DNA of 64,000 nt from Microbacterium bovistercoris (GTDB taxonomy: Bacteria; Actinomycetota; Actinomycetes; Actinomycetales; Microbacteriaceae), in assembly GCF_003387575.1 (NCBI RefSeq), contig NZ_QUAB01000015.1, positions 106,526 to 170,525 of the forward strand, given 5' to 3'. Shown here piece after piece: positions 17,472-26,445 of this stretch; the first letter of the stretch is position 1; each line of letters begins with the position of its first letter. A model generated the notes under the pieces. The model was not told the DNA's origin and did not search any database. It was given only the letters and a program-made list of their open reading frames with translations. The translations under genes and the position numbers were made by a program.

Positions 17472-19310
17472 TCAGAGCAGGGTCCGGCCGCGCGCTCCCC
17501 ACGCGATGTCCGCCCTCGCCCCGGCCCGGCCGAGGGCGTGGAACGACAGCAGCCGCGCACGCGCGGCGGCGGATGCGTCCGGCCCGTCGTGCTCGGCGGC
17601 GCACTCCGCCGCATAGGCCCGCAGCAGGTCGTCCTGCGAGTACAGACCCGTCTCGGATCTCTGCGCGAGGTGCAGCCTGACGAGCGCCTCCGCATGGCGC
17701 CGGACCACCCGCTCCGGCAGGTTGCAGAGCGCGGCGAGCGCCGACAGGTCGATCTCGGTGCGGGGCAGCAGCCCGAGCATCCGGAACACCTGCGCGGCCT
17801 CCGGCTTCAGCGCGGCGTACGACCACGAGAGCTCCGCCCGGATGTCGGTCGCCGGGCCGTCATCCGCGTCGAGCAGGTCGAGACGGTCCCGCTCGTCGCA
17901 CAGCTCGGCGAGGAGATCGGCCGGGCCGAGTCCGTCACGCGCAGCTAGCCGCTGCGCGGCGATCCGCAGCGCCAGCGGCAGCTCGCCGCACACCCGTGCC
18001 AGCTCGCGCACCGCGGCGCCGTCCTCGGCCGGGATCGGACCGATCAGCTCTCGGAGCAGCGAGACGGCGTCGTCGGGCGTCAACGGCGCCACGGGCACCA
18101 CACGCGCGCCCTCGCGCGCGACCAGCCCCGGCAGCGCGTTCCGGCTGGTGACGATGACGGTGCTCGCTCCACCGCCGACGAGCAGCGGCCGAACCTGCTC
18201 GGTCTCGCGGGCGTTGTCGAGCAGCACCAGCATCCGTCGGGTGGCGGTCAGGCTGCGCCAGAGTGCAGCGCGGGCGTGGAGGTCGGAGGGTATCCGCTCC
18301 GGCATGTAGCCGAGAGACGCCAGGAGGGATGCGAGTGCGTCCTCCACCGCGACCGGTGCGTCGTCGCTGTACCCGCGCAGGTCGACGAAGAGCTGACCGT
18401 CCGGGAACGCCGCGCAGTGCCGATGGGCCCACGCGATCGCCAGCGCGGTCTTGCCGACGCCCGCCATCCCCGTAACCACGCGTGGCGCGGACGGGCCGGG
18501 CTCGCCGATCAGGCCGATCAGCTCCTGCCGCCCGACGAGCGGCACCTGCGGGGGCAGTTCAGCGGGTGCAGCCAGCACGACGTCCACCGGCCCATCTCCG
18601 AGCGCCTGCGCCTGCGCCTTCCGGAGCGCGGGCCCCGGGTCGAGACCCAGCTCTTCGCGCAGCGCCACGCGGGTGCGCTCGTAGACGGCGAGCGCGTCCG
18701 CAGGGCGGCCGGCCGCGTACAGTGCGCGCATGAGCAGGGCGGCGAACGGCTCGTGCAGCGGCTCGCGGTCGAGATCCGTCGCCGCGCGATCGATCACCTC
18801 GGCGTTGCGCCCGCACAGCAGCTGCGCCTCGCACCAGAGCTGGATGACCCAGCGCCGACGGTCGCTCCAGCGCAGCACCTCCGCTGCGTCGCCGAGCTCG
18901 GCCACGTCCTCCAGCGGTTCACCCCGCCACAGCCCGAGCGCCTGCGAGGTGACCCGCACGACCTCGTCCGGCGGCATCCGCTCGCCCCGCAGGCGCGCGG
19001 TGAGCTGGTCGAACGCGGCGACATCCGACTCGTCCTCCGCGACCTGCAGCCGATAGCCGCCCGGTTCCAGAGTGAGCCGCGCCGGGTCGTCGAGACGTCC
19101 GCGAATGCGGTGCACGGCCAGCTGCAGGCGCGACTGCGCCCGCCCCGCTGGGTCGTCGGGCCACACGCCGTCGGCGAGGGCATCGACGGGGACGGACCTG
19201 TTCACGCGCAGCAGGAGCGTCGCCAGCACGAGTCGCTGCACCCGTCCCGGTGGTGTGACATCGGCGCCGTCGCAATCCACGCGCAACGGACCGAGGGTCT
19301 CGAATCTCAC
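17472..19310 (-). CDS. AfsR/SARP-type transcriptional regulator with NB-ARC domain
   Basis: A 612-residue regulator with three parts: an OmpR-like winged helix (about 1-90; VRFETLGPLRV, LLLRVNRSVPVDALADGVWP), a bacterial transcriptional activation domain (about 95-235; EPLHEPFAALLMRALYAAGR) and an NB-ARC-type NTPase (about 260-540) with P-loop GMAGVGKTALAIAW, Walker B LVLLDN, VIVTSRN and the GELPLAL motif. The end has only a short helical tail instead of a TPR array. Such proteins activate secondary-metabolite or stress genes, but no such cluster is adjacent. GTG 19310 is preceded by GGGGGGA; the open frame upstream shows no domain. Confidence 0.87.
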   Translation of the reverse strand: MRFETLGPLRVDCDGADVTPPGRVQRLVLATLLLRVNRSVPVDALADGVWPDDPAGRAQSRLQLAVHRIRGRLDDPARLTLEPGGYRLQVAEDESDVAAFDQLTARLRGERMPPDEVVRVTSQALGLWRGEPLEDVAELGDAAEVLRWSDRRRWVIQLWCEAQLLCGRNAEVIDRAATDLDREPLHEPFAALLMRALYAAGRPADALAVYERTRVALREELGLDPGPALRKAQAQALGDGPVDVVLAAPAELPPQVPLVGRQELIGLIGEPGPSAPRVVTGMAGVGKTALAIAWAHRHCAAFPDGQLFVDLRGYSDDAPVAVEDALASLLASLGYMPERIPSDLHARAALWRSLTATRRMLVLLDNARETEQVRPLLVGGGASTVIVTSRNALPGLVAREGARVVPVAPLTPDDAVSLLRELIGPIPAEDGAAVRELARVCGELPLALRIAAQRLAARDGLGPADLLAELCDERDRLDLLDADDGPATDIRAELSWSYAALKPEAAQVFRMLGLLPRTEIDLSALAALCNLPERVVRRHAEALVRLHLAQRSETGLYSQDDLLRAYAAECAAEHDGPDASAAARARLLSFHALGRAGARADIAWGARGRTLL

Positions 19311-19438
19311 GCTTCCCCCCGAAAGCAGATCTCCCGGCACGTCCCGCTGCAAGGGGGAGGAAAGTGCCGTGAAACCGGAAGCCATCATCATAGGTCGGCA
19401 TCGGGGGATGCGCCACCGGTACCGGGGGGATGGGTCGT

Positions 19439-20062
19439 ATGCCGAGTGTGGAGATGCTGCTGGCGTTCGCCGGCACGTCATTGCTGATCGCGGGAGTCCC
19501 AGGACCGTCCGTCGCCTATGTCGTCGCGCGCAGCGCGCAGCACGGTACGGCGGCCGGACTGTTCTCGATGATGGGGCTGGGCACGGGCGTGGTCGTGCAC
19601 ACCGGGATGGCCGCGGCGGGGGTCGCGGCACTGATCGCGCTTGTGCCCATGGGGCTGGAGATCGTCGGCTGGATCGGGGCGGGATACCTCGCCTGGCTCG
19701 CCGTGCACACGCTCCGGGCACGAAGCGCCGAGCAGCATGACGACGGGACGATCGCGGTCCCGCAACGCGGCCGCCTGTTCCTGGACGGGCTCCTGGTCGA
19801 TGTCCTCAACCCGAAGACGGCGCTGTTCTTCATCGCCTTCCTGCCGCAGTTCGTCCGCCCCGAGCGCGGGCCCTCCGCGCTGCAGCTGGGCGTGCTGGGA
19901 CTGCTGTACATGCTCATCGCCGTGACGTGTTACAGCACCTATGCGGTGCTCGCCGGGCGACTGACCGTGCGTCTGCGCGGCTCCGGCAGCATCCGGAGCC
20001 GGATGGCGTTCGTGACCGCGGGGATCTACCTCGTGCTGGCGGTCGTCGTGCTGGTGGTCTGA
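19439..20062 (+). CDS. LysE/RhtB family exporter
   Basis: A 207-residue six-helix membrane protein. GVPGPSVAYVVARSAQHGTAAG is present, with GPSVAYVV as the LysE family signature near the N-terminus, followed by GLLVDVLNPKTALFFIAFLPQFV. The family exports amino acids such as lysine, threonine or homoserine lactone; the substrate is not clear. ATG 19439 has a G-rich ribosome binding site eight bases upstream and fits the family start better than ATG 19430. The 3' end overlaps the convergent TehA-like gene by 37 bp. Confidence 0.88.
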   Translation: MPSVEMLLAFAGTSLLIAGVPGPSVAYVVARSAQHGTAAGLFSMMGLGTGVVVHTGMAAAGVAALIALVPMGLEIVGWIGAGYLAWLAVHTLRARSAEQHDDGTIAVPQRGRLFLDGLLVDVLNPKTALFFIAFLPQFVRPERGPSALQLGVLGLLYMLIAVTCYSTYAVLAGRLTVRLRGSGSIRSRMAFVTAGIYLVLAVVVLVV

Positions 20063-21102
20063 GCGCCCCGTCCGCGCAGGCCCTTCCAGAGCACGAGGCT
20101 CAGGTGGTGCAGCATCCCGGCGAACACGATCGCCCAGACGACCAGCGCGACCGCGACGCCGATGAGCCCGATCTGCTCGACGGCAGGCAGGTCGTCGACG
20201 CGCCCGACCAGGATGGACGCCACCGAGAACATGCCCACCGGGAACACCATCGACCACAGGGTCGGCTCGTACCGCAGCGGCACCCTGTGCACGAAGTGCC
20301 GCCAGACGCCGGCGCCGACCAGTGCCGGGATGAGCCAGGCGCAGAAGGTCCAGAACACGGCCACGGTGGCGGTGACCAGGGGGCGGACCGCGTCGACCAT
20401 GGGCGAGTTCTCCATGCCGACGACGCCCGAGCCCGCGACCACCGCGATCGCCAGCGCACCCATCGTGACCCAGAAGGTCGGGTCGAACTCCTGCGGAGTG
20501 ATCCCGTAGTGCACGATGCGCAGCAGCACCAGGATCGCGACGGCGACGTAGAGGCTGACCCCGACCGACCAGGCCAGCACCGCCAGCATCCCGGCCCAGG
20601 GTCCGGCGTCGAACACCGGCTGCAGCTGCGCGATCGCGACCGCCACCGACTGACTCGCCACCGCCCAGATGAACCAGCTGCCGTTGGTGCGCGCGAGGAC
20701 CGGTTTGCCGTCGCGGGTGAGCAGCACCTGCCAGGGCAGCGCGTAGCCGAACACGAACCAGAGCACCACCGCGAAGAGCAGCATCCACAGGGAGACGCCG
20801 GTGAGACCGGCCATGCTCAGCCGCACGGCCAGCACGTCGCTGGCGGCGATGATCGTGAAGAATCCGAACGCCTTCGACGGGTCGCGCAGGTCGGCGACCA
20901 GCTCGCTGCGGAACGCGGACGCCCGCCAGATGTAGAGCGCCCACAGCACCGCATAGGCGACCACGGCGATCCACATCAGGATGTCGGAGAGCGGCTCCCA
21001 TCCGGCATCGTGCAGACCGACCGAGATGATGCCCGTTCCCATGACGAGGGCGAAGTAGCCCGGCGCGAGATGGGCGACGGCGTCGCGGATCGGCGAGGTC
21101 AT
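20026..21102 (-). CDS. TehA/SLAC1-like transporter (tellurite resistance / C4-dicarboxylate family)
   Basis: A 358-residue, roughly ten-helix membrane protein. [18 protein letters not shown] at the N-terminus is the signature of the voltage-dependent anion channel (TDT) family that includes TehA, Mae1 and SLAC1. The family moves anions; tellurite resistance is one reported phenotype only. The ATG overlaps the fdhD stop by four bases, so it is co-translated with fdhD. Formate or another small anion is a possible cargo given that link, but this is inference. Confidence 0.82.
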   Translation of the reverse strand: MTSPIRDAVAHLAPGYFALVMGTGIISVGLHDAGWEPLSDILMWIAVVAYAVLWALYIWRASAFRSELVADLRDPSKAFGFFTIIAASDVLAVRLSMAGLTGVSLWMLLFAVVLWFVFGYALPWQVLLTRDGKPVLARTNGSWFIWAVASQSVAVAIAQLQPVFDAGPWAGMLAVLAWSVGVSLYVAVAILVLLRIVHYGITPQEFDPTFWVTMGALAIAVVAGSGVVGMENSPMVDAVRPLVTATVAVFWTFCAWLIPALVGAGVWRHFVHRVPLRYEPTLWSMVFPVGMFSVASILVGRVDDLPAVEQIGLIGVAVALVVWAIVFAGMLHHLSLVLWKGLRGRGAQTTSTTTASTR

Positions 21103-21965
21103 GCCTGCAGGGTATCGCCGCGCGCGGGCTCCGCCACGCGCACGCGTGCCGGATGCGAGTACACGTTCATCGTCCGCTCGCGTAGGAACCCGACCAGGGT
21201 CAGACCGCGCTCCTCGGCGAGCTCTGCGGCGAGCGAGGACGGTGCCGACACGGCGGCGAGGATCGGGATGCCGGCCATCACGGCCTTCTGCACGAGCTCG
21301 AAGCTCGCCCGGCCGGAGACCTGCAGCACCGTGCCGCCCAGCGGCAGCCGGTCGTTCAGCACCGCCCAGCCGACCACCTTGTCGACGGCGTTGTGCCGCC
21401 CGACGTCCTCGCGGAGCACCAGCAGCTCACCGGTCGCGGCGTCGAAGAGCGCGGCGGCGTGCAGCCCGCCGGTCTTGTCGAACGCGTCCTGCTGCGCGCG
21501 CAGCAGATCGGGGAGGGCGGCGAGCGTCTCGGCGTCGACGGCCGCGGCGTCGGATGCCACGTCGTAGCGCGAGATCGTCGCGACCTGATCGATGCTGGCC
21601 TTGCCGCACACCCCGCAGGAGCTCGTCGTGTAGAACGCGCGGGCCTGCTCTGCCGACGGCGGGGCGACCCAGGGCGCCAGCGCGACGTCGAGCACGTTGT
21701 AGGTGTTCTCCGCACCTCCGGTGCCCGGCCCGCCGCAGTGGATCGCCGAGCGGAACCCGGAGCCTTCGGCGATGATCCCCTCCGACACGAGGAACCCCGC
21801 GGCGAGCTCCAAATCGTGCCCAGGGGTGCGCATGGTGACAGCGAGCGGCGCACCGGCGACGCGGATCTCGAGCGGCTCCTCGACGGCGAGCGTGTCGGCA
21901 CGACGCCGCGTCCCCGCGTCCAGCGCCACCCTCAGCACCGAGCGTCTCGTGGTGATCCGTCCCAT
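21099..21965 (-). CDS. fdhD: Formate dehydrogenase accessory sulfurtransferase FdhD
   Basis: A 288-residue sulfurtransferase that passes sulfur from a cysteine desulfurase to the molybdenum cofactor of formate dehydrogenase-type enzymes. The cysteine loop reads [26 protein letters not shown] is the cofactor-binding block, and [12 protein letters not shown] and AVSAPSSLA follow. The likely client is the YdeP/FdhF-type oxidoreductase at 23395, about 1.4 kb away on the other strand. It is followed by the TehA-like gene with an ATGA overlap. Confidence 0.93.
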   Translation of the reverse strand: MGRITTRRSVLRVALDAGTRRRADTLAVEEPLEIRVAGAPLAVTMRTPGHDLELAAGFLVSEGIIAEGSGFRSAIHCGGPGTGGAENTYNVLDVALAPWVAPPSAEQARAFYTTSSCGVCGKASIDQVATISRYDVASDAAAVDAETLAALPDLLRAQQDAFDKTGGLHAAALFDAATGELLVLREDVGRHNAVDKVVGWAVLNDRLPLGGTVLQVSGRASFELVQKAVMAGIPILAAVSAPSSLAAELAEERGLTLVGFLRERTMNVYSHPARVRVAEPARGDTLQA

Positions 21966-21974
21966 CGTCCGAGG

Positions 21975-22922
21975 CTACCCCTGCGCCGGATCGTCGCCCA
22001 GCGCGGCGAGCAGCTCCGCCGACGGCGCGAAGAACGTCGTTCCGGTGAGCGGGGTCGAGAAGTCGAGCAGTCTGTCGTGCAGCCCGGGCGGATCGCCGAT
22101 GAACATGCGCTCCAGCATCCGCTCCAGCACCCACAGCCGGCGGGTGTACCCGATGAAGTAGGTGCCGTACTCGCCGTGCGCGGGGCGCGCGAACGGCATG
22201 TTGTCCCGCAGGATGTCGTGTTCTCCGTCCTCGTCCTCGATCGTGGCGAGGGTCTTGTGCGCCTTCTGGGCTTCAGCCGCGGCATCCGGCAGCTCGACGT
22301 TGTCGGCCTTGCGCCGACCCATGATCGCCTCCTGCTGCTCGGTGCTCAGCGCCTGCCAGAGCGACAGCGGATGCGTGTATTTCTGCACGACCACATAGCT
22401 GCCGCCGCGGTACGCCGGATCCTCGTCGCCGATCAGCGTCGACTCCGGCAGTTCGGGACCGACCGGATTGGCGGTTCCGTCGATGAAGCCGAGCAGATCG
22501 CGGGCGTCGAAGTAGCGGAAGCCGGACACCTCGTCGACGGCGCGGACCGCGTCGCCCAGTTGGTCGAGCAGCAGGCGTTCGAACTCGACGCACAGGTCGG
22601 TGCGGTCGGCGCGGATGTGGAACAGCAGATCGCCCGGCGTGGCGACGGCGGTGTGCTTCTCGCCCCTGATCTCGCGGAACGGATGCAGTTCCGAGGGATG
22701 CGGCCGACCGGTCAGCTGCGCCCAGATGTCACTGCCGATCCCGACGGTGCAGGACAGCAGCGCCGAGGGATCGCGGAAACCGACGGTCTTGAGCAGATCG
22801 TCGATACCCGTGACGACGTCACGGACGGTGTCGATCGCACCGTCGCCGCCCGTCACGGTGAGCACGAGGAACACCGTCGCCCTGCTCAGCGGCGCATCGA
22901 TCTGCTGGGGTCCGCCGCTCAT
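21975..22922 (-). CDS. Dye-decolorizing (DyP-type) peroxidase
   Basis: A 315-residue heme peroxidase. GFIDGTANP is the GXXDG distal motif with the catalytic Asp, and RPAHGEYGTYFIGYTRRLWVLE contains the proximal part of the family, with GTYFIGY as its hallmark. There is no Tat signal, so this looks like a cytoplasmic B-type enzyme, or encapsulin cargo, though no encapsulin gene is visible. The ATG overlaps the stop of the DUF488 gene upstream. Substrate unknown. Confidence 0.92.
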   Translation of the reverse strand: MSGGPQQIDAPLSRATVFLVLTVTGGDGAIDTVRDVVTGIDDLLKTVGFRDPSALLSCTVGIGSDIWAQLTGRPHPSELHPFREIRGEKHTAVATPGDLLFHIRADRTDLCVEFERLLLDQLGDAVRAVDEVSGFRYFDARDLLGFIDGTANPVGPELPESTLIGDEDPAYRGGSYVVVQKYTHPLSLWQALSTEQQEAIMGRRKADNVELPDAAAEAQKAHKTLATIEDEDGEHDILRDNMPFARPAHGEYGTYFIGYTRRLWVLERMLERMFIGDPPGLHDRLLDFSTPLTGTTFFAPSAELLAALGDDPAQG

Positions 22923-23284
22923 GCCTCGGCCCCGGTGAGCATCTGCTGCAGCACGGTCGCCTCGCTGATGTCGTCGCGCTTCGAGGCGGTCAGCAGTGTG
23001 AGCGGCCCCTCCGCGGCGAGCGCGCGCAGCGAGGCCAGCGCCTCGGCGTGCTCCGGGTCGTCGAGCTCGGTGCGGTAGCGCCGCGCGAACTCCTCGAACT
23101 TCGCAGGATCGTGGGCGTACCACTTGCGCAGCTCGGTCGAGGGCGCGACGTCCTTGCACCAGTCGTCGAGCTCGGCGCGCTCCTTGCTGATCCCGCGGGG
23201 CCAGAGCCGATCGACCAGCACCCGCTTGCCGTCCGTGGGTTCCGGGTCGTCGTAGATCCGCCGCACCTGCACGTTCACCGTCAT
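22919..23284 (-). CDS. DUF488 family protein
   Basis: A 121-residue protein with the family signatures KRVLVDRLWPRGISKE, LRKWYAHDP and FARRYRTEL. DUF488 proteins are small, broadly distributed and functionally uncharacterised; many occur beside heme or oxidative-stress genes, as here. GAGGAGG lies four bases before ATG 23284. It heads a minus-strand unit that continues into the DyP peroxidase (4-base overlap) and then fdhD. Confidence 0.88.
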   Translation of the reverse strand: MTVNVQVRRIYDDPEPTDGKRVLVDRLWPRGISKERAELDDWCKDVAPSTELRKWYAHDPAKFEEFARRYRTELDDPEHAEALASLRALAAEGPLTLLTASKRDDISEATVLQQMLTGAEA

Positions 23285-23394
23285 CGCGCCTCCTCGTCCC
23301 CTCCACAGTGTGCCACTCCGTCACGACCTCGGTGCGGTCCTGGGTGCGACGCCGAACCGGGCGTAGGGTCGAGCGTGACGGAAGGACGGCGACG

Positions 23395-25758
23395 ATGACG
23401 GACACGGCACCCGGGGCCTCTGGCGGCGGCGAACAGGGCAGCGGCAGCGCGCTCGGGCTGATGCCCGATCGGCCGCGGCAGGGCGGCTTCGGCCCCGCCA
23501 CCGACCGGTCCTGGTCGAGCTCGCCATACCGGCATCCGGCCGCGGGCTGGGGAGCCGCGCTCTCGGTCGGCGAGGTGCTGGTGCGACAGCAGCAGCCGGT
23601 GCTGGGCACGAGGGCGATGTTCATCATGAACCACCCCAACCGCGGTTTCGACTGCCCCGGCTGCGCCTGGCCGGACGACAAGGGCGTACGGCTGGACATC
23701 TGCGAGAACGGCATCAAGCACGTCACCTGGGAGATGACCCGCAAGCGGGTGGGTCGTGAGTTCTTCGCCGCGCACACGGTGTCGGAGCTCGCCGAGTGGA
23801 CCGACTTCGCCCTCGAGGATCAGGGCCGGCTCACCGAGCCGATGACGTACGACGCGGAGACCGACCGGTACGTGCCGATCCGGTGGCATGAGGCGTTCGC
23901 TCTGATCGCCGCCGAGCTCCGTGCTCTGGAGACCCCGGACCAGGCGACGTTCTACACCTCCGGCCGGCTCAGCAACGAGGCGTCGTTCCTGTACCAGCTG
24001 ATGGTGCGCGAGTACGGCACGAACAACCTGCCCGACTGCTCGAACATGTGCCACGAGGCATCCGGCCGTGCGCTCACCGCCTCGATCGCCACCGGCAAGG
24101 GCACCGCCGACCTGGAGGACTGGGAGCAGTGCGACGCCCTGTTCGTCCTGGGTGTGAACGCCGCCTCGAACGCCCCGCGCATGCTCACCTCGCTCGCCGA
24201 GGCGGTCGACCGTGGCGCGCGGGTCGTGCATGTGAACCCGCTCGTCGAGGCCGCCTCCACCCGCACCATCGTGCCGCACGAGATCCTCGACATGGCGCGG
24301 TTCAAGACCACCGAGACCAGCACCGACAGCCTGCAGGTGCGCCCCGGTGGTGACCTCGCCCTGATCCGGGGAATGGCCAAGGTCGTCTTCGAAGCCGCTG
24401 AGGACGACCCCGGTGTGCTCGACGTCGCCTTCCTGGAGATGTACACGACGGGGCTCGAGGAGTACCGCGCGATCGTCGAGGCGACGCCCTGGGATGAGCT
24501 GGTGGAGCAGTCCGGGCTGGCCGAGAGCGACATCCGTCACGCGGCAGGCATCTACCTGGCGTCCGCGCGCACCGTGATCAGCTGGTGCCTCGGGGTCAGC
24601 CAGCACGAGCACGGCGTCGACACCGTGCGCGAGATCGTGAACCTGCTGATGCTGCGCGGCAACATCGGCCGGCCGGGCACCGGCCCCTCCCCCGTGCGCG
24701 GGCACAGCAACGTGCAGGGCAACCGCACCTGCGGCATCAACCACAACCCCACCGAGGCGTTCCTGGAGCGGCTCGACGAGGTGTGCGGCATCCGCTCGCC
24801 GCGCGGGCGCGGACTCGACACCGTGCACACGGTCGCCGCGATGCACGCCGGGGCCGTGAAGGTGTTCGTCGGCATGGGCGGCAACTTCGTGCGCGCCGCA
24901 CCGGACACTCCGTTCACCGCCGCGGGGTTGCGGCAGTGCAACCTCACCGTGCATGTGAGCACCAAGCTCAATCGCAGTCACCTCGTACATGGCGAGAAGG
25001 CACTGATCCTGCCGTGCCTGGGGCGCACCGAGAAGGACGAGCAGCGCACCGGTCCGCAGGGAATCTCGACGGAGGACGCGATGAGCTCGGTGCAGCTCTC
25101 GATCGGCGCACGGCGCCCCGCTTCGCCGCAGCTGCTCAGCGAGCCCGCGATCATCGCCGGAATCGCCCGCGCGACGATGCCCGAGAGCGCCACGCCCTGG
25201 GAGGACTACGTCGCCGACTACGACACGATCCGCGACGTGATGGCGCAGGTGCTTCCCGGTTTCGACGGGTTCAACGAGCTGGTGAGGCAGCCGTACGGAT
25301 TCCGCATTCCGCAGCCCGCCCGCGAGCGCGACTTCCGCACTCCGTCGGGCAAGGCCGAGTTCTCGCACGCCCCGCTGCCGGACGTCATCCCCGAGGATGC
25401 CGACGTGCTGGTGCTGCAGACCATGCGTTCGCACGACCAGTGGAACACCACGATCTACTCGAACGACGACCGGTACCGCGGGGTGAGGAACATCCGCGAG
25501 CTGATCCTGATGAACCGTCGCGACATGCGCGACCGCGGCCTCGAGGAGGGAGCCCTGGTCGACATCGTCTCAACCTCGAAGGACGGCTCGCAGCGCGAGG
25601 TGCGCGGGTTCCGCGCCCTGGAGTACGACGTGCCTCGCGGCAGCGCCGCCGGCTACATGCCCGAGCTGAACGTGCTGATCGGCGCGGCCGACTTCAGCGC
25701 GCAGAGCGACCAGCCGCTGATGAAGAGCATCCGGGTGCGGGTGACGCCCGCCGCCTGA
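23395..25758 (+). CDS. FdhF/YdeP family molybdopterin oxidoreductase
   Basis: A 787-residue molybdopterin enzyme of the YdeP type. Near the N-terminus DCPGCAWPD is a cysteine pair with no further Fe-S cysteines, CSNMCHEASG lies near the predicted Mo site, and GHSNVQGNRTCGI and the C-terminal MRSHDQWNTTIYSNDDRYRG block bind the cofactor. The family is related to formate dehydrogenase alpha chains, but its reaction is uncertain; acid or oxidative stress roles have been suggested. No electron-transfer subunit is adjacent. FdhD nearby probably matures it. GGAAGG precedes ATG 23395, and a -10-like TAGGGT lies at 23364-23369. Confidence 0.85.
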   Translation: MTDTAPGASGGGEQGSGSALGLMPDRPRQGGFGPATDRSWSSSPYRHPAAGWGAALSVGEVLVRQQQPVLGTRAMFIMNHPNRGFDCPGCAWPDDKGVRLDICENGIKHVTWEMTRKRVGREFFAAHTVSELAEWTDFALEDQGRLTEPMTYDAETDRYVPIRWHEAFALIAAELRALETPDQATFYTSGRLSNEASFLYQLMVREYGTNNLPDCSNMCHEASGRALTASIATGKGTADLEDWEQCDALFVLGVNAASNAPRMLTSLAEAVDRGARVVHVNPLVEAASTRTIVPHEILDMARFKTTETSTDSLQVRPGGDLALIRGMAKVVFEAAEDDPGVLDVAFLEMYTTGLEEYRAIVEATPWDELVEQSGLAESDIRHAAGIYLASARTVISWCLGVSQHEHGVDTVREIVNLLMLRGNIGRPGTGPSPVRGHSNVQGNRTCGINHNPTEAFLERLDEVCGIRSPRGRGLDTVHTVAAMHAGAVKVFVGMGGNFVRAAPDTPFTAAGLRQCNLTVHVSTKLNRSHLVHGEKALILPCLGRTEKDEQRTGPQGISTEDAMSSVQLSIGARRPASPQLLSEPAIIAGIARATMPESATPWEDYVADYDTIRDVMAQVLPGFDGFNELVRQPYGFRIPQPARERDFRTPSGKAEFSHAPLPDVIPEDADVLVLQTMRSHDQWNTTIYSNDDRYRGVRNIRELILMNRRDMRDRGLEEGALVDIVSTSKDGSQREVRGFRALEYDVPRGSAAGYMPELNVLIGAADFSAQSDQPLMKSIRVRVTPAA

Positions 25759-25761
25759 GGG

Positions 25762-26325
25762 TCAGTCCCAGTCGAGGTACTCCTCGATGACCACCGCGGT
25801 CTCGATCGGATGCGTCATCGGGAAGAAGTGGTCGGCGCCCTGGATGCTGGTGATGCTGGCGCGGTCGGTGGCCGTGGCCTGCAGAGCCGCACCGTTCGCG
25901 GGCGGGGTGACGACGTCCTCGGTGCCCTGGATGATGAGGATCGGGATGGCGGGGGCGAGCGGAGTCTCGTCCTCTTCGACGCCGAGCAGCAGCAGACCGT
26001 TCACGCGGTCGGTGTGCTCGCCGGCGAAGACGCGGGCGACCGTGCCTCCTGCACCGTGGCCGCCGATCCAGGCATCCTCGAGTCCGACGTGGTCCATCAC
26101 CGCGAGCACGTCCTCGACGCGCTCCGCCACGGTGCTGTCCTCGGAGCGTGCACCGACACGCAGCACGCGGAAGCCGGCCTCCTCGGCGAGGTAGTGGCCG
26201 ATGGAGCCGAGCGCCCCGCCGTCCATGCCGACACCGGGGATCAGGACCAGCGCGACCGGACCGGGGCCCTCGTCGACGTAGGAGACGGAGCGGCCGTCCG
26301 CCTCGAAGATGCTGTTCTCTGCCAC
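25762..26325 (-). CDS. Alpha/beta hydrolase-fold protein without the nucleophile serine
   Basis: A 187-residue compact alpha/beta hydrolase. LVLIPGVGMDGG is the oxyanion region, GTEDVVTP carries the acid Asp, and GADHFFPMTHP the catalytic His. The nucleophile elbow reads GGHGAGG: the position normally filled by Ser in GHSAG is G91. The protein is therefore probably not a serine hydrolase and may bind a ligand or act as a scaffold. GTG 26325 is preceded by GGAGGA seven bases upstream. It is convergent with the molybdoenzyme gene with three bases between the stops. Confidence 0.75.
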   Translation of the reverse strand: MAENSIFEADGRSVSYVDEGPGPVALVLIPGVGMDGGALGSIGHYLAEEAGFRVLRVGARSEDSTVAERVEDVLAVMDHVGLEDAWIGGHGAGGTVARVFAGEHTDRVNGLLLLGVEEDETPLAPAIPILIIQGTEDVVTPPANGAALQATATDRASITSIQGADHFFPMTHPIETAVVIEEYLDWD

Positions 26326-26445
26326 GGGTGCTCCTCCTGGTGCCGTTCGGGATGTGCCGGAACAACCCTACTTGCCCTCAGCGTCGTCGTCCCAGGCGGC
26401 TCGATTAGGCTGGGCGGGCACGAACCCCATGAAAGCGACACTCCC

